This document shows, one piece after another, positions 27,578-36,178 of a stretch of DNA of 54,687 nucleotides. Where the stretch lies: positions 1 through 54,687 of the forward strand of contig CAJOGD010000008.1 in assembly GCA_905233975.1 (NCBI GenBank), read 5' to 3'. Numbering within the stretch: position 1 is the first letter of the stretch; each line of letters opens with the position of its first letter. The position numbers were made by a program, and so were the translations under genes. The notes below the pieces were generated by a model. The model did not search any database. It saw only the letters and a list, made by a program, of their open reading frames with translations, and was not told the origin of the DNA. Origin of the DNA: an uncultured Alphaproteobacteria bacterium (GTDB taxonomy: Bacteria > Pseudomonadota > Alphaproteobacteria > Rs-D84).

Positions 27578-27614
27578 GAAAAAAATAACAACCAAAAAAC
27601 GCGAGGTTGTTATT
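27578..27614 (-). terminator. Intrinsic terminator of the 299-aa gene
   Basis: Minus strand: AATAACAACC/GGTTGTTATT with an 11-base loop, then TTTTTTC. It lies between the 299-aa gene and parC and overlaps the parC promoter region. Confidence 0.75.
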
Positions 27615-27650
27615 GTGTGATTAAAAATGGAAGGGCGGGGTTTTACCGCA

Positions 27651-28550
27651 TTATCTGTTATGGGCTTCGGCATTCCCAAGCAAGGCATCACGAAGCGTTA
27701 AATAGTGTTTGTCTTCGAAAGACCAACGTCCAGGTTTAGTGCCCGAATTTTCTAACATATCTACATAAAGTTTTGCATATGTGGGGTTAAAATATTTATC
27801 GCCCATGTTCTTTGTTGCCATGAGTAACTCAATCACCCTAGGCGAAACATCGGATGGGGGACCAAACTGATTCAGAGGCCCGGTCCATAAACTATTTATG
27901 ACATATCCAAACCAATAAAAGAAATCGATGCCACGCAAATTGTCATAATTATTACGCGTTAAATAAAATTTTCCAATTTCTTCACCAAGTCCTAGTTTCA
28001 TTATAACCTGTTTGTTTCTGGCTATATTGGCAGCATGGTTTTTGGGATTCGACAAAAAATATCTAGTTATTATGGATGATTCATTGTCAGTCGTTCCCCC
28101 TTTAGAAAAAAGTGTCCAGTAATCAATATGATTTTTTTCAATTTCACTATAAGAATAAGGTCCCTTTGGTAAATACGTTTTGGACAATTCCACCAATGGT
28201 GTGTACGCCTTGTTTGTGTGCATATAGTTTTCAACACAGCAGTCGTAATCCGGTTCAAAACATGGCGTCGTGTCCAAATCTTTTAACGCCGTCCCAAGTA
28301 AGTTTCGGTATTTACGGACATCATCACGCAAAAGATGAAAAGCATAATCTTGTATTGATGTGAATTTCTTGCTCTTTTTTAAATCATAAATGTAATCATA
28401 TGCAGAATATAAAATATTGAAATACACCAACAACAAACCTTGCATAGCTAACGACTCATGTAGTGCCTGACCTTGTTCTAATGCATCGCGGATTTTTTGT
28501 ACATAGACATCAAATTGTGCAGTTGACGGTTGAAGATTTTGGCTTCCCAT
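27651..28550 (-). CDS. Hypothetical protein, 299 aa
   Basis: I do not recognise it. It begins MGSQNLQPSTAQFDVYVQKI, is soluble and mostly helical, has no signal peptide and shows no catalytic motif I can name. Aromatic residues are common (FFYWFGYV around residue 210). Composition is more A/T-rich than the neighbouring housekeeping genes, with codons such as ATA and TTT frequent, which may indicate recent acquisition. AAGGATA precedes the ATG, a good promoter lies just upstream, and it has its own terminator, so it is a single-gene unit between parC and zapA. Confidence 0.75.
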   Translation of the reverse strand: MGSQNLQPSTAQFDVYVQKIRDALEQGQALHESLAMQGLLLVYFNILYSAYDYIYDLKKSKKFTSIQDYAFHLLRDDVRKYRNLLGTALKDLDTTPCFEPDYDCCVENYMHTNKAYTPLVELSKTYLPKGPYSYSEIEKNHIDYWTLFSKGGTTDNESSIITRYFLSNPKNHAANIARNKQVIMKLGLGEEIGKFYLTRNNYDNLRGIDFFYWFGYVINSLWTGPLNQFGPPSDVSPRVIELLMATKNMGDKYFNPTYAKLYVDMLENSGTKPGRWSFEDKHYLTLRDALLGNAEAHNR

Positions 28551-28561
28551 ACTGTATCCTT

Positions 28562-28591
28562 ATATTATCTATGCACAGGAAGGTATCACAA
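28562..28591 (-). promoter_or_regulatory. Promoter of the 299-aa gene
   Basis: TTGTGA, 18-base spacer, TAATAT on the minus strand, 12 bases before the start codon. Confidence 0.6.
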
Positions 28592-28610
28592 ACATGCACA
28601 ATGTCAAGAA

Positions 28611-28889
28611 TTATTGGGCGATTTTGTTTTTAATTTCGCGTATGCGCGCCAAAATTTCGCGCAAATCGGCGTCCGTCACAGTTGGCGCGGGACGGTTGCG
28701 CAATTCGTCGGCCAAAACAATGCAAACGGTGGCCAGCAGCGAACTTTCCGGCAACGGCCCGATTTTATCCAAAATTTGTCGTGCGCGCGCATCAACCATC
28801 TGACCCAGTTCGACCAGACGGCTTTCTTGGCCATCTTCACAGCCCATTGGATAGTTTTTATTCACAATCGGAATTGAAACGACACTCAT
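28611..28889 (-). CDS. zapA: Cell division protein ZapA
   Basis: 92 aa. The start VSIPIVNKNYPMGCEDGQE matches the ZapA head domain, followed by LVELGQMVDARARQI, LPESSLLATVCIVLADEL and a C-terminal coiled coil. ZapA bundles FtsZ filaments at the division site in the cytoplasm. The start codon overlaps the stop of the upstream 69-aa coiled-coil gene (ATGA), so the two are coupled; this pairing is usual in alphaproteobacteria. Confidence 0.88.
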   Translation of the reverse strand: MSVVSIPIVNKNYPMGCEDGQESRLVELGQMVDARARQILDKIGPLPESSLLATVCIVLADELRNRPAPTVTDADLREILARIREIKNKIAQ

Positions 28890-29095
28890 GACAGTTTCCT
28901 TAACATATCAATAGATTGGTCGATAAGTTCGGTTGCACGTGCGTTTTTTGCGCGCAGGTTCCGAACTTGCTGTGTCAAAATTGCAACCTCCAGGTCGGTT
29001 TGCTTGCCCGCGTTAACCGCCGTCGCCCGCAGGCGCGCGCTTGCGTCTTCTAATTTTGATAATTCTTGAAAAATCTGTTCCACTATATCCGACAT
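28886..29095 (-). CDS. Small coiled-coil protein upstream of zapA (DUF4164-like)
   Basis: 69 aa, MSDIVEQIFQELSKLEDASA..., almost entirely predicted coiled coil with heptad-spaced Leu/Ile/Val. Alphaproteobacteria often carry a small DUF4164-type coiled-coil gene directly before zapA, and I assign it on that basis; sequence similarity alone is weak. A role as partner or stabiliser in the division complex is inferred. No Shine-Dalgarno precedes the ATG. The -10 element ends 7 bases before it, so it may be translated from a leaderless mRNA. Confidence 0.65.
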   Translation of the reverse strand: MSDIVEQIFQELSKLEDASARLRATAVNAGKQTDLEVAILTQQVRNLRAKNARATELIDQSIDMLRKLS

Positions 29096-29101
29096 ATCGT
29101 C

Positions 29102-29130
29102 ATTTTAAGACATTTTTTATATGCGTTCAA
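29102..29130 (-). promoter_or_regulatory. Promoter of the zapA unit, start codon at the predicted +1
   Basis: TTGAAC, 17-base spacer, TAAAAT, six bases, then ATG (A at 29095). A divergent TATAAT for the plus-strand gene lies at 29142. Confidence 0.65.
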
Positions 29131-29186
29131 CCCTAAAATGTGATATAATCTTCGCGAAAGATTTCAAAAATGCGATGGTGGTGCAA

Positions 29187-29984
29187 ATGAAAAAGAAAAT
29201 TGTTTATATTTCGGGCGCGGATTCTTTTAACGCAGACGAAGTTCGGGCCGCATTTGAAGAGGTTCGGGGGACATTGGGGTTGGATTCTGATACAATCTTG
29301 TTCGGTGTTCCGGTGGACGATTTAATTGCAACAGATGTTGAAGAAAATCTTGCCGATTCGGTCCAAGATGACAAAATTGCCGCGGAAATATCGCCTGTGG
29401 TCATGGAAACCGAAGATGGCGCCGTTTGTGCAAAATCGGACGAACAGCCGACCGAATCGCCTGTGGTTCCGATTCTGTCGATATTGGGCGGCAAATCCGA
29501 AGAAATAGAAGAGGTGGATATAGCAGAACCAAAGGTTGTGGACGAAATCGAAAAAACCACGCTTGGTGCGGTTGATATCGAAGATGTTAATCAAATGCTT
29601 GATGATGATATGCCGGACGCAGAACATGAAAAAACATTGGAAGAACTTTTGGAAACAATGACACCGCTGCGCGAAGACGTTCATGTGGAACCCGTTGCAA
29701 TGGCCAAAGAACCCATCGTCACCAAAGATTTGCCAGAAGACACTGATGCCACACTTGCAAGTTTGGCAAGTGAATTTGTAGATGTCCAAGATAAAGTGCC
29801 AACGGTTAAAAAAGGTTCGGAACGCGGCAAGATTAGTAAGTTAAAAAATATATTGCCGTTCAAAAAAATGAAACATGACGACACCGGAATAATGGGTGAC
29901 TTGTTCGGTTGGGCCGGTGTTGCCGCAAATGATGAAGAATTTTCAATTCCGGGATTCTTTACCAATGTTGCGGGTAAAAAGTAA
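29187..29984 (+). CDS. Hypothetical acidic protein, 265 aa
   Basis: Not recognised. The ATG at 29187 is chosen because GGTGG precedes it and MKKKIVYISGADSFNADEVR is a plausible soluble N-terminus; upstream ATGs at 29121 and 29175 are possible. The middle (residues about 70-215) is very rich in Glu/Asp and looks disordered. The C-terminus is basic and then hydrophobic (KISKLKNILPFKKMK, then a FGWAGVA stretch). It is 12 bases upstream of a membrane protein gene, and the three genes 29187-31650 appear to form one unit. A cytoplasmic adaptor for the membrane partner is one guess. Confidence 0.65.
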   Translation: MKKKIVYISGADSFNADEVRAAFEEVRGTLGLDSDTILFGVPVDDLIATDVEENLADSVQDDKIAAEISPVVMETEDGAVCAKSDEQPTESPVVPILSILGGKSEEIEEVDIAEPKVVDEIEKTTLGAVDIEDVNQMLDDDMPDAEHEKTLEELLETMTPLREDVHVEPVAMAKEPIVTKDLPEDTDATLASLASEFVDVQDKVPTVKKGSERGKISKLKNILPFKKMKHDDTGIMGDLFGWAGVAANDEEFSIPGFFTNVAGKK

Positions 29985-29996
29985 AAGATAAAAGCG

Positions 29997-31037
29997 TTGA
30001 ATAACACAAATGCCATCAAAACAATGTTGGAAAACGTGGGTTTGCACGTGCGTAACATTGACGCCAATTTTATTTATTTGGAAGACCCGGCGTGCATATT
30101 ACGTGGGTTCGAAGATTTCCTTTATTACGCATGGTTGGTGTTGGGGTTGTTCACCGGTGGATTGATTGTTGGGTGGGCCATATCAATGATACGTGGCGCA
30201 AAAAATAACATCAAAGAAAATTTTAAAACACTTGTTTTGATTTTTGGAATCTTGACTGCGGTATGGCCAATTTTGAACCTTTTGTATGGGGGTAATTTGT
30301 TGGGCCGGGGATGTAAAACCACAAAAGTATCTGTGGGTGGTGTAAATGAAATTCTTGCCACCAGGGTTCGCGCCATGGGGAAAGATACGATGTTATACGA
30401 AGACATAGATATATACGATTCTTGGGGATCAAATCCCCAGCGTTATGAAATGCCGGAATTTGAAGATTTTCCCGATTTATCAGATTTGTTGGATTGGGAA
30501 CCCGAAAATAATGGTGGCACCGCCGGCGAAAATACTGTATCGGGCGACACAACAAACCCACCACCAATATCGGTAAATACAAGAACGGCGGTAAATGCGG
30601 AAAATTCAGGTGTGGGTGAAATTACATATATCGCGGCCGATGGGACAAAATATACGCATATTGGCGGAAGCCTTACGTGGCGCGCAAACAATCCGGGGGC
30701 GCTGCGGCATTCAGATTTTACGCGTCGTATGGGGGCAATTGGTGTGACGTCAAATGGATTCGCAATTTTCCCGAATCCGGACGTTGGGCGTAATGCAAAT
30801 ATCGCATTGTTGAAAACGCCCACATATCAAAATTTAACCCTAGAGCAGGCCATGTCAAAATATGCGCCATCGTGGGATAATAATAATCCGACATCGTATG
30901 CGTCGCGCCTTGCATGGGCAATTGGCGTTTCGACGAACACGTATCTGCGCGATATGAACGATGCGCAGATTCTGCGTATGGCCGAAGGTATCCGCAGAAT
31001 TGAATGTTGGCGCGAAGGGACGGTGCGTAATCACTAA
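29997..31037 (+). CDS. Membrane protein with a C-terminal RxNNPGxL-type domain
   Basis: 346 aa if started at TTG 29997; ATG 30024 is the alternative and neither has a clear ribosome binding site. Two membrane segments are visible (about residues 43-65 and 79-98), then a Pro/Gly/Asn-rich linker and a C-terminal domain from about 225: TWRANNPGALR, GVTSNGFAIFPNPDVGRNA, LTLEQAMSKYAPSWDNN. The NNPGxL motif followed by FAIFP occurs in phage structural and cell-wall-associated proteins; peptidoglycan interaction is a guess. It sits between an acidic protein and a single-pass protein, suggesting an envelope complex. Confidence 0.7.
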   Translation: MNNTNAIKTMLENVGLHVRNIDANFIYLEDPACILRGFEDFLYYAWLVLGLFTGGLIVGWAISMIRGAKNNIKENFKTLVLIFGILTAVWPILNLLYGGNLLGRGCKTTKVSVGGVNEILATRVRAMGKDTMLYEDIDIYDSWGSNPQRYEMPEFEDFPDLSDLLDWEPENNGGTAGENTVSGDTTNPPPISVNTRTAVNAENSGVGEITYIAADGTKYTHIGGSLTWRANNPGALRHSDFTRRMGAIGVTSNGFAIFPNPDVGRNANIALLKTPTYQNLTLEQAMSKYAPSWDNNNPTSYASRLAWAIGVSTNTYLRDMNDAQILRMAEGIRRIECWREGTVRNH

Positions 31038-31056
31038 ATGATACAAAGGAACAAAA

Positions 31057-31650
31057 ATGAAAAATATGAATTGGTTAAGAATACTTGTTGTGGTGGCGTT
31101 AATTGTGGCGGGTATAGTCGTCTTTTATCAGTTAAACAAATCTGATAAAAAAACAGAATCTGTTCAAAAAGAATCTGTGGTCATAACAAGTGGATCGGCG
31201 GGCGAAGAATTTAATGACGGATTACATGACCCCGTATCGGTGCACACGTTTAATCCAGATGAATTTGGTGCTGGCGTTGTGGAAGTGGCAACGTTTTCAT
31301 ATGATATAAATGAAGATGGCCGGCCCGACAAAATATCGCGCGCACGCCAGGAAACGGGAACTGCGCATTTCCGGTATGTGTACAAGGTAGAATTGAACGA
31401 TGGCGAAAAAATGGTTAACATTACGCCAAAAGATTTGGCAACAATTGAAGGTGCGGAATGCGCAATGCAAAAGATACAATTTTCATTTAAACCGGATTTT
31501 TCAATAATTAAAATATCAAGACCACTGGGCGATGATTGGAACACCCCGACCCAGTCAACCAAAACAGTTTATGCTTTATGGAATAATAAATTGCATGTCG
31601 CGACAACGTCGGAATATAAAACGGTATGTGACGTGGCAGAATTATTCTAA
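31057..31650 (+). CDS. Single-pass membrane-anchored periplasmic protein, 197 aa
   Basis: Not recognised by family. One N-terminal membrane segment (residues 7-25, LRILVVVALIVAGIVVFY), then a periplasmic domain. DINEDGRPDKI (about residues 88-98) looks like a calcium-binding EF-hand-type loop of the kind found in VCBS/FG-GAP surface domains. AAAGGAAC precedes the ATG. It is the third gene of the 29187-31650 unit. Its stop region overlaps the end of radC by 9 bases, tail to tail. Confidence 0.7.
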   Translation: MKNMNWLRILVVVALIVAGIVVFYQLNKSDKKTESVQKESVVITSGSAGEEFNDGLHDPVSVHTFNPDEFGAGVVEVATFSYDINEDGRPDKISRARQETGTAHFRYVYKVELNDGEKMVNITPKDLATIEGAECAMQKIQFSFKPDFSIIKISRPLGDDWNTPTQSTKTVYALWNNKLHVATTSEYKTVCDVAELF

Positions 31651-32328
31651 TAACCACCGTTCCTTCATTGAATACAAGATGCCACCGGACACAACAAAAT
31701 GGTCATACAGTTGAATACGAACATTTAACAATGCGTTTTTTAATTGTTTGGTAATTTCGACATCTTCTTCGGAAAAACCAAGGCCCGGAATCGGGTGATT
31801 ATGAATCAATGCAACAAATTTTGCGCCCATGCCAAGTGCATTTTTTACAATCTCTTTATCATACAGAACTGTGCAATCAACTGTGCCGGTGCTGTGTAAT
31901 TCGTCCTTTAGCAAATGTAAATTATCATCGAAATATAATACATGCATTTCTTCGGTCGGTCGCCCACCAAGCATAAGTTTTGCATAATTGTCAAATTGTT
32001 CTTTGTTATGGAAAATCGGTTGGACGGCGGCTTCGGACCTGTATCCGTCGATAATTATTTGTTGCATTGCCTTGATAAAAATCGCGGTATTGTGTCCAAG
32101 CCCCGGAATTTTTTCCAAATCTTCAATCGATGCGCAAAGAATGGGAAACGTCCCACCAAATTTTTTATACAGCATTCGTGCAATTTGTCGAACGTCTTTG
32201 CGTGGAATCGCATACCCCAACAGCAATTCCATAATTTCATATTTCGCAAGTTCGCCATCTAAAAATTTTTGGCGCAATCTATCGCGATGACCCGCACGCA
32301 AAGATAATTCCAGCGATTTATCTTTCAT
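31642..32328 (-). CDS. radC: RadC family JAB-domain protein
   Basis: 228 aa. An N-terminal helix-hairpin-helix region (LEKIPGLGHNTAIFIKAMQ) and a C-terminal JAB/MPN domain with the metal motif HNHPIPGLGFSEED. RadC proteins are named for DNA repair, but the biochemical role is unsettled. The ATG at 32328 is chosen because it follows AAGG and matches the family length; the longer in-frame start would lie inside the preceding map gene. Last gene of lptE-holA-map-radC, 14 bases after map. Confidence 0.88.
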   Translation of the reverse strand: MKDKSLELSLRAGHRDRLRQKFLDGELAKYEIMELLLGYAIPRKDVRQIARMLYKKFGGTFPILCASIEDLEKIPGLGHNTAIFIKAMQQIIIDGYRSEAAVQPIFHNKEQFDNYAKLMLGGRPTEEMHVLYFDDNLHLLKDELHSTGTVDCTVLYDKEIVKNALGMGAKFVALIHNHPIPGLGFSEEDVEITKQLKNALLNVRIQLYDHFVVSGGILYSMKERWLLE

Positions 32329-32342
32329 GCCTTGGTTTCCTT

Positions 32343-33104
32343 TTATATCATTTTTTCCGTAAAGATTATAACGCCGTCTTCGGTAATCCCAAGTGTGTGT
32401 TCCCACTGGGCCGAAAGACCACCATCAACCGTTCGTGCGGTCCAACCGTCGGCATCAATTTTGCATTCCGCACGTCCGGTATTTATCATTGGTTCGATTG
32501 TGAATACCAATCCAGGAACCATCTTTACACGATCCCACATTTTATCATAGAAATGAAAAATTTGTGGATCGTCGTGCATGACCTTGCCAATTCCATGTCC
32601 AACGAAATCACGCGATATTGAAAAACCATGTGGCTTAACAACCGCTTCGATTGTTTTGCCGATTTCGGAAAGTGGCACGCCCGGCGCACATACCGCAATC
32701 GCGGCATTTAGTGCATCTTGGCATGTTTGCACTAATTCGCGCGCCTTGTCAGATACTTTTCCAATCATAAACATACGTGATGAATCGCCATGAAAGCCCT
32801 TATACTCCGCGGTCAAATCAACATTTACAATATCGCCATCTTTTAATATGACATCGTCGCTTGGTATTCCATGCACAATAACATCATTCACCGATGTACA
32901 AATGCTTTTTGGATACCCCTGATACCCAAGGTCCGACGAACGCGCGCCGTTTGCACGCAGAAAGTCCGCAACCATCCTATCGATTTCACCCGTTGAAATT
33001 CCGGCCTTGATGTATGGCGTAATATAATCGAAACAGCGCGCAACCAAATCGCCAACCACACGCAATCTTTTAAAATCTTTCGGTGCATACACAGATGATA
33101 ACAT
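32343..33104 (-). CDS. map: Methionine aminopeptidase type I
   Basis: 253 aa. Removes the N-terminal methionine from new proteins in the cytoplasm. The five metal ligands are present: Asp in VNVDLTA, Asp in GFHGDSSRMF, His in GHGIG, Glu in FTIEPM and Glu in QWEHTLG. GGAGG lies 9 bases before the ATG. It begins 2 bases after the holA stop, so it is cotranscribed with holA. Confidence 0.94.
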   Translation of the reverse strand: MLSSVYAPKDFKRLRVVGDLVARCFDYITPYIKAGISTGEIDRMVADFLRANGARSSDLGYQGYPKSICTSVNDVIVHGIPSDDVILKDGDIVNVDLTAEYKGFHGDSSRMFMIGKVSDKARELVQTCQDALNAAIAVCAPGVPLSEIGKTIEAVVKPHGFSISRDFVGHGIGKVMHDDPQIFHFYDKMWDRVKMVPGLVFTIEPMINTGRAECKIDADGWTARTVDGGLSAQWEHTLGITEDGVIIFTEKMI

Positions 33105-33106
33105 AA

Positions 33107-34096
33107 TCAGTTCCTCCGTTTCACAGACAGTTTATATGTTTTTAATACCAATTTTAACGCAAAATCGCGCAGCAAAATTTCCGCCGGCATACCGGTTGTG
33201 CGCATTTGCATTTCAAGCTCGTTTAATCGTGTTAATACCGCGGTTATATCGTCCGCCCGCCATATTTTTGTGGCCATGTTAAATTTATCCGCCACCTTCC
33301 AAAACAGACGTGGCAATTGACCGTCAACCACCGCCGTAAGCAATGATTTAAAATGCCTGTCTAACATGCGAACCAACATATTTGGTTCGGCATTGTCATA
33401 CAGCAACCGGTCCAACGCCAACATTGTTTGTTGAATATGTCCCGCGGTCAGCGAATATAAAAAATCGTCGGTGTTGGCCGCGCCCGTATCCGGCAGGCAT
33501 TTTTCAACATCTTCCAATTCAATTGTTTTTTTATCATCGACATATATCGCGATTTTACCCAAGAACCCACGCGTTATTCCGCGGTCGCCCCCAAGGTGCG
33601 ATGTCATATATACCATCGCGTCCGGCGAAATCTGTTTTATACCCGCGTTGGTAAAAAGTTCATTTCGGATAAGTGTTTCAAGTGTTTTGGCATCATCACT
33701 ATAGCATGCAAGTGCCGCAACATTTGCACCATTTTCAAAAAGGGTTCGTAATCCACCACCCGAACGCAAATCGCCGGCCGTAATTATGACCATGGCATCA
33801 AGCGATGGGCGTTCAACCAAATCTTTGATGGCCTTGGCATCAGAATCACCCGCATTTGAAATGATGACCATCTTTCGCCCGCCAAACATAGATGGCGTGC
33901 ATGCTTCGGCAAACAAAGAATCCTGTTTATCACGCAGTTCATCAGAATCAAGTGCGAATATATTGTCTTTTTCAATAGACAGAATATCAATAGATTTATC
34001 GCACAATTCATCAACCAATCCCGCATCAGGCCCATAAATCAACACGCCACGCACAGTGGTGATTCCTTTTGCAAAATCGGATTCTTTCCATTTCAT
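33107..34096 (-). CDS. holA: DNA polymerase III delta subunit
   Basis: 329 aa, matching HolA in length and in conserved blocks (VLIYGPDAGLVDELCDK near the start, FGGRKMVII, LGGDRGI with the following GKIAIY). Delta opens the sliding clamp during clamp loading. Sequence conservation in this family is low; the position after lptE and before map supports the call, since lptE-holA is a widespread pair. The start overlaps the lptE stop region by 4 bases (ATGA). Confidence 0.88.
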   Translation of the reverse strand: MKWKESDFAKGITTVRGVLIYGPDAGLVDELCDKSIDILSIEKDNIFALDSDELRDKQDSLFAEACTPSMFGGRKMVIISNAGDSDAKAIKDLVERPSLDAMVIITAGDLRSGGGLRTLFENGANVAALACYSDDAKTLETLIRNELFTNAGIKQISPDAMVYMTSHLGGDRGITRGFLGKIAIYVDDKKTIELEDVEKCLPDTGAANTDDFLYSLTAGHIQQTMLALDRLLYDNAEPNMLVRMLDRHFKSLLTAVVDGQLPRLFWKVADKFNMATKIWRADDITAVLTRLNELEMQMRTTGMPAEILLRDFALKLVLKTYKLSVKRRN

Positions 34097-34560
34097 TTCG
34101 TTTCTTGTTCATGTTTTGAAACGTCGGCAATCGCACGTGTTCCTATTTTATTGGCAAGCACATTAATGGTATTCGCAACCGCATTATTGTACGATGCATT
34201 GGCCGCAACCAAGTATCGAACAAAGGTGTATGATTCAGACGCAACCTCGGTTCCGGTGGAAATGGTTTCATCGTTGTGCGTCAAAACATAACTTGCGCTA
34301 AGCCTTATTTCTTGCCATGTTGCGGCGCCCGTTGGTTCCAACGCCTTGTACTTTGTTTGTGGTTCGTTCAATGTGACGGTAAGTTTATATGGTGCATTAC
34401 TTTCTTTTTGCCCACCAAACTTTGTATTCAACGCATTTCGCAATTCGATTCCGTTTATACCACTTATCACCGGGACATATATATCGGTATTTTGCCCCGC
34501 AAACATTGGCGTAAAACCGCACCCGCCAAGAATCAATAAAAAGTATAAATGTTTCATCAT
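34093..34560 (-). CDS. lptE: LPS-assembly lipoprotein LptE
   Basis: 155 aa. A short signal peptide with lipobox LILGGC (Cys14), then CGFTPMFAG, typical of LptE. LptE plugs the LptD barrel and helps insert lipopolysaccharide into the outer leaflet. The ATG at 34560 follows AAAGGC; a longer in-frame start (34614) has no such site. It overlaps holA by 4 bases. Its presence implies an LPS-containing outer membrane. Confidence 0.82.
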   Translation of the reverse strand: MMKHLYFLLILGGCGFTPMFAGQNTDIYVPVISGINGIELRNALNTKFGGQKESNAPYKLTVTLNEPQTKYKALEPTGAATWQEIRLSASYVLTHNDETISTGTEVASESYTFVRYLVAANASYNNAVANTINVLANKIGTRAIADVSKHEQETK

Positions 34561-34652
34561 GATTTTTGCCTTTGCGTAAAACAAAAACTTGTTTTCTTGT
34601 TGAAATTTATTCATATAATACCTAGACTTTTAGTAAATCGCAAGAGGGAACG

Positions 34653-35891
34653 ATGAATATTTTTCTTATCATGCTTATATCTTTATTCATGGCGGGATAT
34701 TATATGTTTTTTGCGCCGAATACCCGCGTTGTTGAACATGAGACAGATTATGCAATTGTTGTGTCGGATTTGCGTTCTATTGCTGAATGTGCGCTTGCGG
34801 TGCATAATGCGGAAATTGTTGGATATACTTTCGATGATGTATGCATCGAACAAAATCAAATTAAAACAGAACGTGTGTGTTTGGATTCGCGGGGCGGGAT
34901 AACTGATTGCGCGGCGGACGGGTATAAACGCCCGGCATACAGTTTTATTGTGACAACGACCGGCGCATTGGACGTGGCGGACTATAACGAAATGATGGAA
35001 ATATTGGAAAAAAATTTCACAACCAGTGGCACATTCGGCATATACCAAGACAACTTGGTTATGGCCGCGGGAACAACGGCGAAACAAACGTTGCCCAAGG
35101 CGATTGTTGATAAATTGGGATTGGAAAACGGTCAGTTGGTGTACATGACAAATTACGATATCCCCGACCCGGAACGTGTATTCACTGACCCAGAGGTGGA
35201 AGACGTCGTATGCCCATCCGGAACCACCAAGACATACAGGTTCGGCCGTTGGCAATGTGTTGCCGCCAATATCAAAACAAGTTGCGGCGGGGACCAGATA
35301 TGGGACGCGTCGGTTATGGAATGTGTCGCCGACGAATCAAGACGCCCATTATGCACCGGTGCGCAAACGGCGGTGATGGTTGACGGCGTTTGGGAATGCG
35401 CAATGCCATTTGGTGAATACAAGTGTGCCGGAAATCAAATGGCGCGCGTGAATTATGAAACTATGCAGTGGGAATGTGTCGATGACCCGACCAAGGTTAA
35501 TCAAACCGGCAAATGCACATTGCCCACGCCCCAGGTTGTTCGCGGCCGCGGTGGGGCGACATTGCGTGTTGTCGCAAATGATTGCACCGATTGCGAAAAG
35601 GCGGTGACGGACCCGGAAACATGTACCGTCACATGTGTGCCGGACCCCGCGAAATTGTCTTCCACTGCATGCTATCCGGGGCGCGTCAACGATTGCCGCG
35701 GCGCGGCGCGGGCATTTTATTTCGGCTTTCCCGATGCGCAATATGCCGAACAGTTTGGTGGCGTGCCGGTCGACACGATTCCATTTGACGCGTCGCATTC
35801 CAAGAATCGGCGTTTTAATTGCCTTGATTGTGGCAACGGCACCATAGATTCATCGCGTTCCACATACCCATATGTCGCCATTTGCAAATGA
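34653..35891 (+). CDS. Membrane-anchored Cys-rich protein, 412 aa
   Basis: An uncleaved N-terminal membrane segment (MNIFLIMLISLFMAGYYMFF) is followed by a region of about 150 residues that looks like pilin or pseudopilin (SDLRSIAECALAVHNAEIVG), but without the usual prepilin cleavage site. Residues about 185-412 are cysteine-rich with repeated WxC(V/A) units (GRWQCVA, GVWECAM, MQWECVD), perhaps small disulfide-bonded repeats. GAGGGAACG precedes the ATG; TATAAT at 34614 with TTGTTT 19 bases upstream is a possible promoter. It stands alone, head-to-head with lptE. Envelope role inferred. Confidence 0.75.
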   Translation: MNIFLIMLISLFMAGYYMFFAPNTRVVEHETDYAIVVSDLRSIAECALAVHNAEIVGYTFDDVCIEQNQIKTERVCLDSRGGITDCAADGYKRPAYSFIVTTTGALDVADYNEMMEILEKNFTTSGTFGIYQDNLVMAAGTTAKQTLPKAIVDKLGLENGQLVYMTNYDIPDPERVFTDPEVEDVVCPSGTTKTYRFGRWQCVAANIKTSCGGDQIWDASVMECVADESRRPLCTGAQTAVMVDGVWECAMPFGEYKCAGNQMARVNYETMQWECVDDPTKVNQTGKCTLPTPQVVRGRGGATLRVVANDCTDCEKAVTDPETCTVTCVPDPAKLSSTACYPGRVNDCRGAARAFYFGFPDAQYAEQFGGVPVDTIPFDASHSKNRRFNCLDCGNGTIDSSRSTYPYVAICK

Positions 35892-35895
35892 TAAA

Positions 35896-36109
35896 TGTTA
35901 GTGTAAGTGGGTAGTGCAAGTGGTCAGTAAAGAATACGTCATACCGCTGCATCGGGCCCCGCAAAAAATGCGCAACATTTTTTGTGGGTGATTTCAAGCG
36001 GTATCTCCTTAGGCTTCCCGCGAACCAGTCACCCCGCGGAATTCGCCGTAGCCTCGGCGAAAGCGGACGGGGGGTGGTGCACTAACCACTAGCCACTTAC
36101 ACTAACACT
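35896..36109. repeat. Inverted pair of GTTAGTGTAAGTGG-type repeats
   Basis: Left arm 35896-35931 carries GTTAGTGTAAGTGG; right arm 36080-36109 carries CCACTTACACTAACAC, its reverse complement. They enclose a palindromic element (35938-36008). Related single copies lie at 143-167, 37526-37608, 40966-40980, 42356-42369, 42614-42640 and 52548-52573, mostly beside members of the secreted-protein family. Confidence 0.7.
35938..36008. repeat. Nested palindromic repeat
   Basis: Outer arms GTCATACCGCT and AGCGGTATCTCC enclose an inner hairpin GCAAAAAATG/CATTTTTTGTG. About 71 bases; a near-identical copy lies at about 52652-52723. Confidence 0.75.
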
Positions 36110-36110
36110 A

Positions 36111-36138
36111 AAAAAAATCGCCGTTTGGCGATTTTTTT
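36111..36138 (+). terminator. Intrinsic terminator before RNA copy C
   Basis: AATCGCC-GTTT-GGCGATT with A-tract and T-tract flanks, so it could work in both directions. It isolates RNA copy C from the upstream gene. Confidence 0.8.
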
Positions 36139-36142
36139 ATCC

Positions 36143-36172
36143 TTGACCCGATTCGATGTTTTTTGATACAAT
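36143..36172 (+). promoter_or_regulatory. Promoter of RNA copy C
   Basis: TTGACC, 18-base spacer, TACAAT; predicted start near 36179. Confidence 0.8.
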
Positions 36173-36178
36173 AAATCT

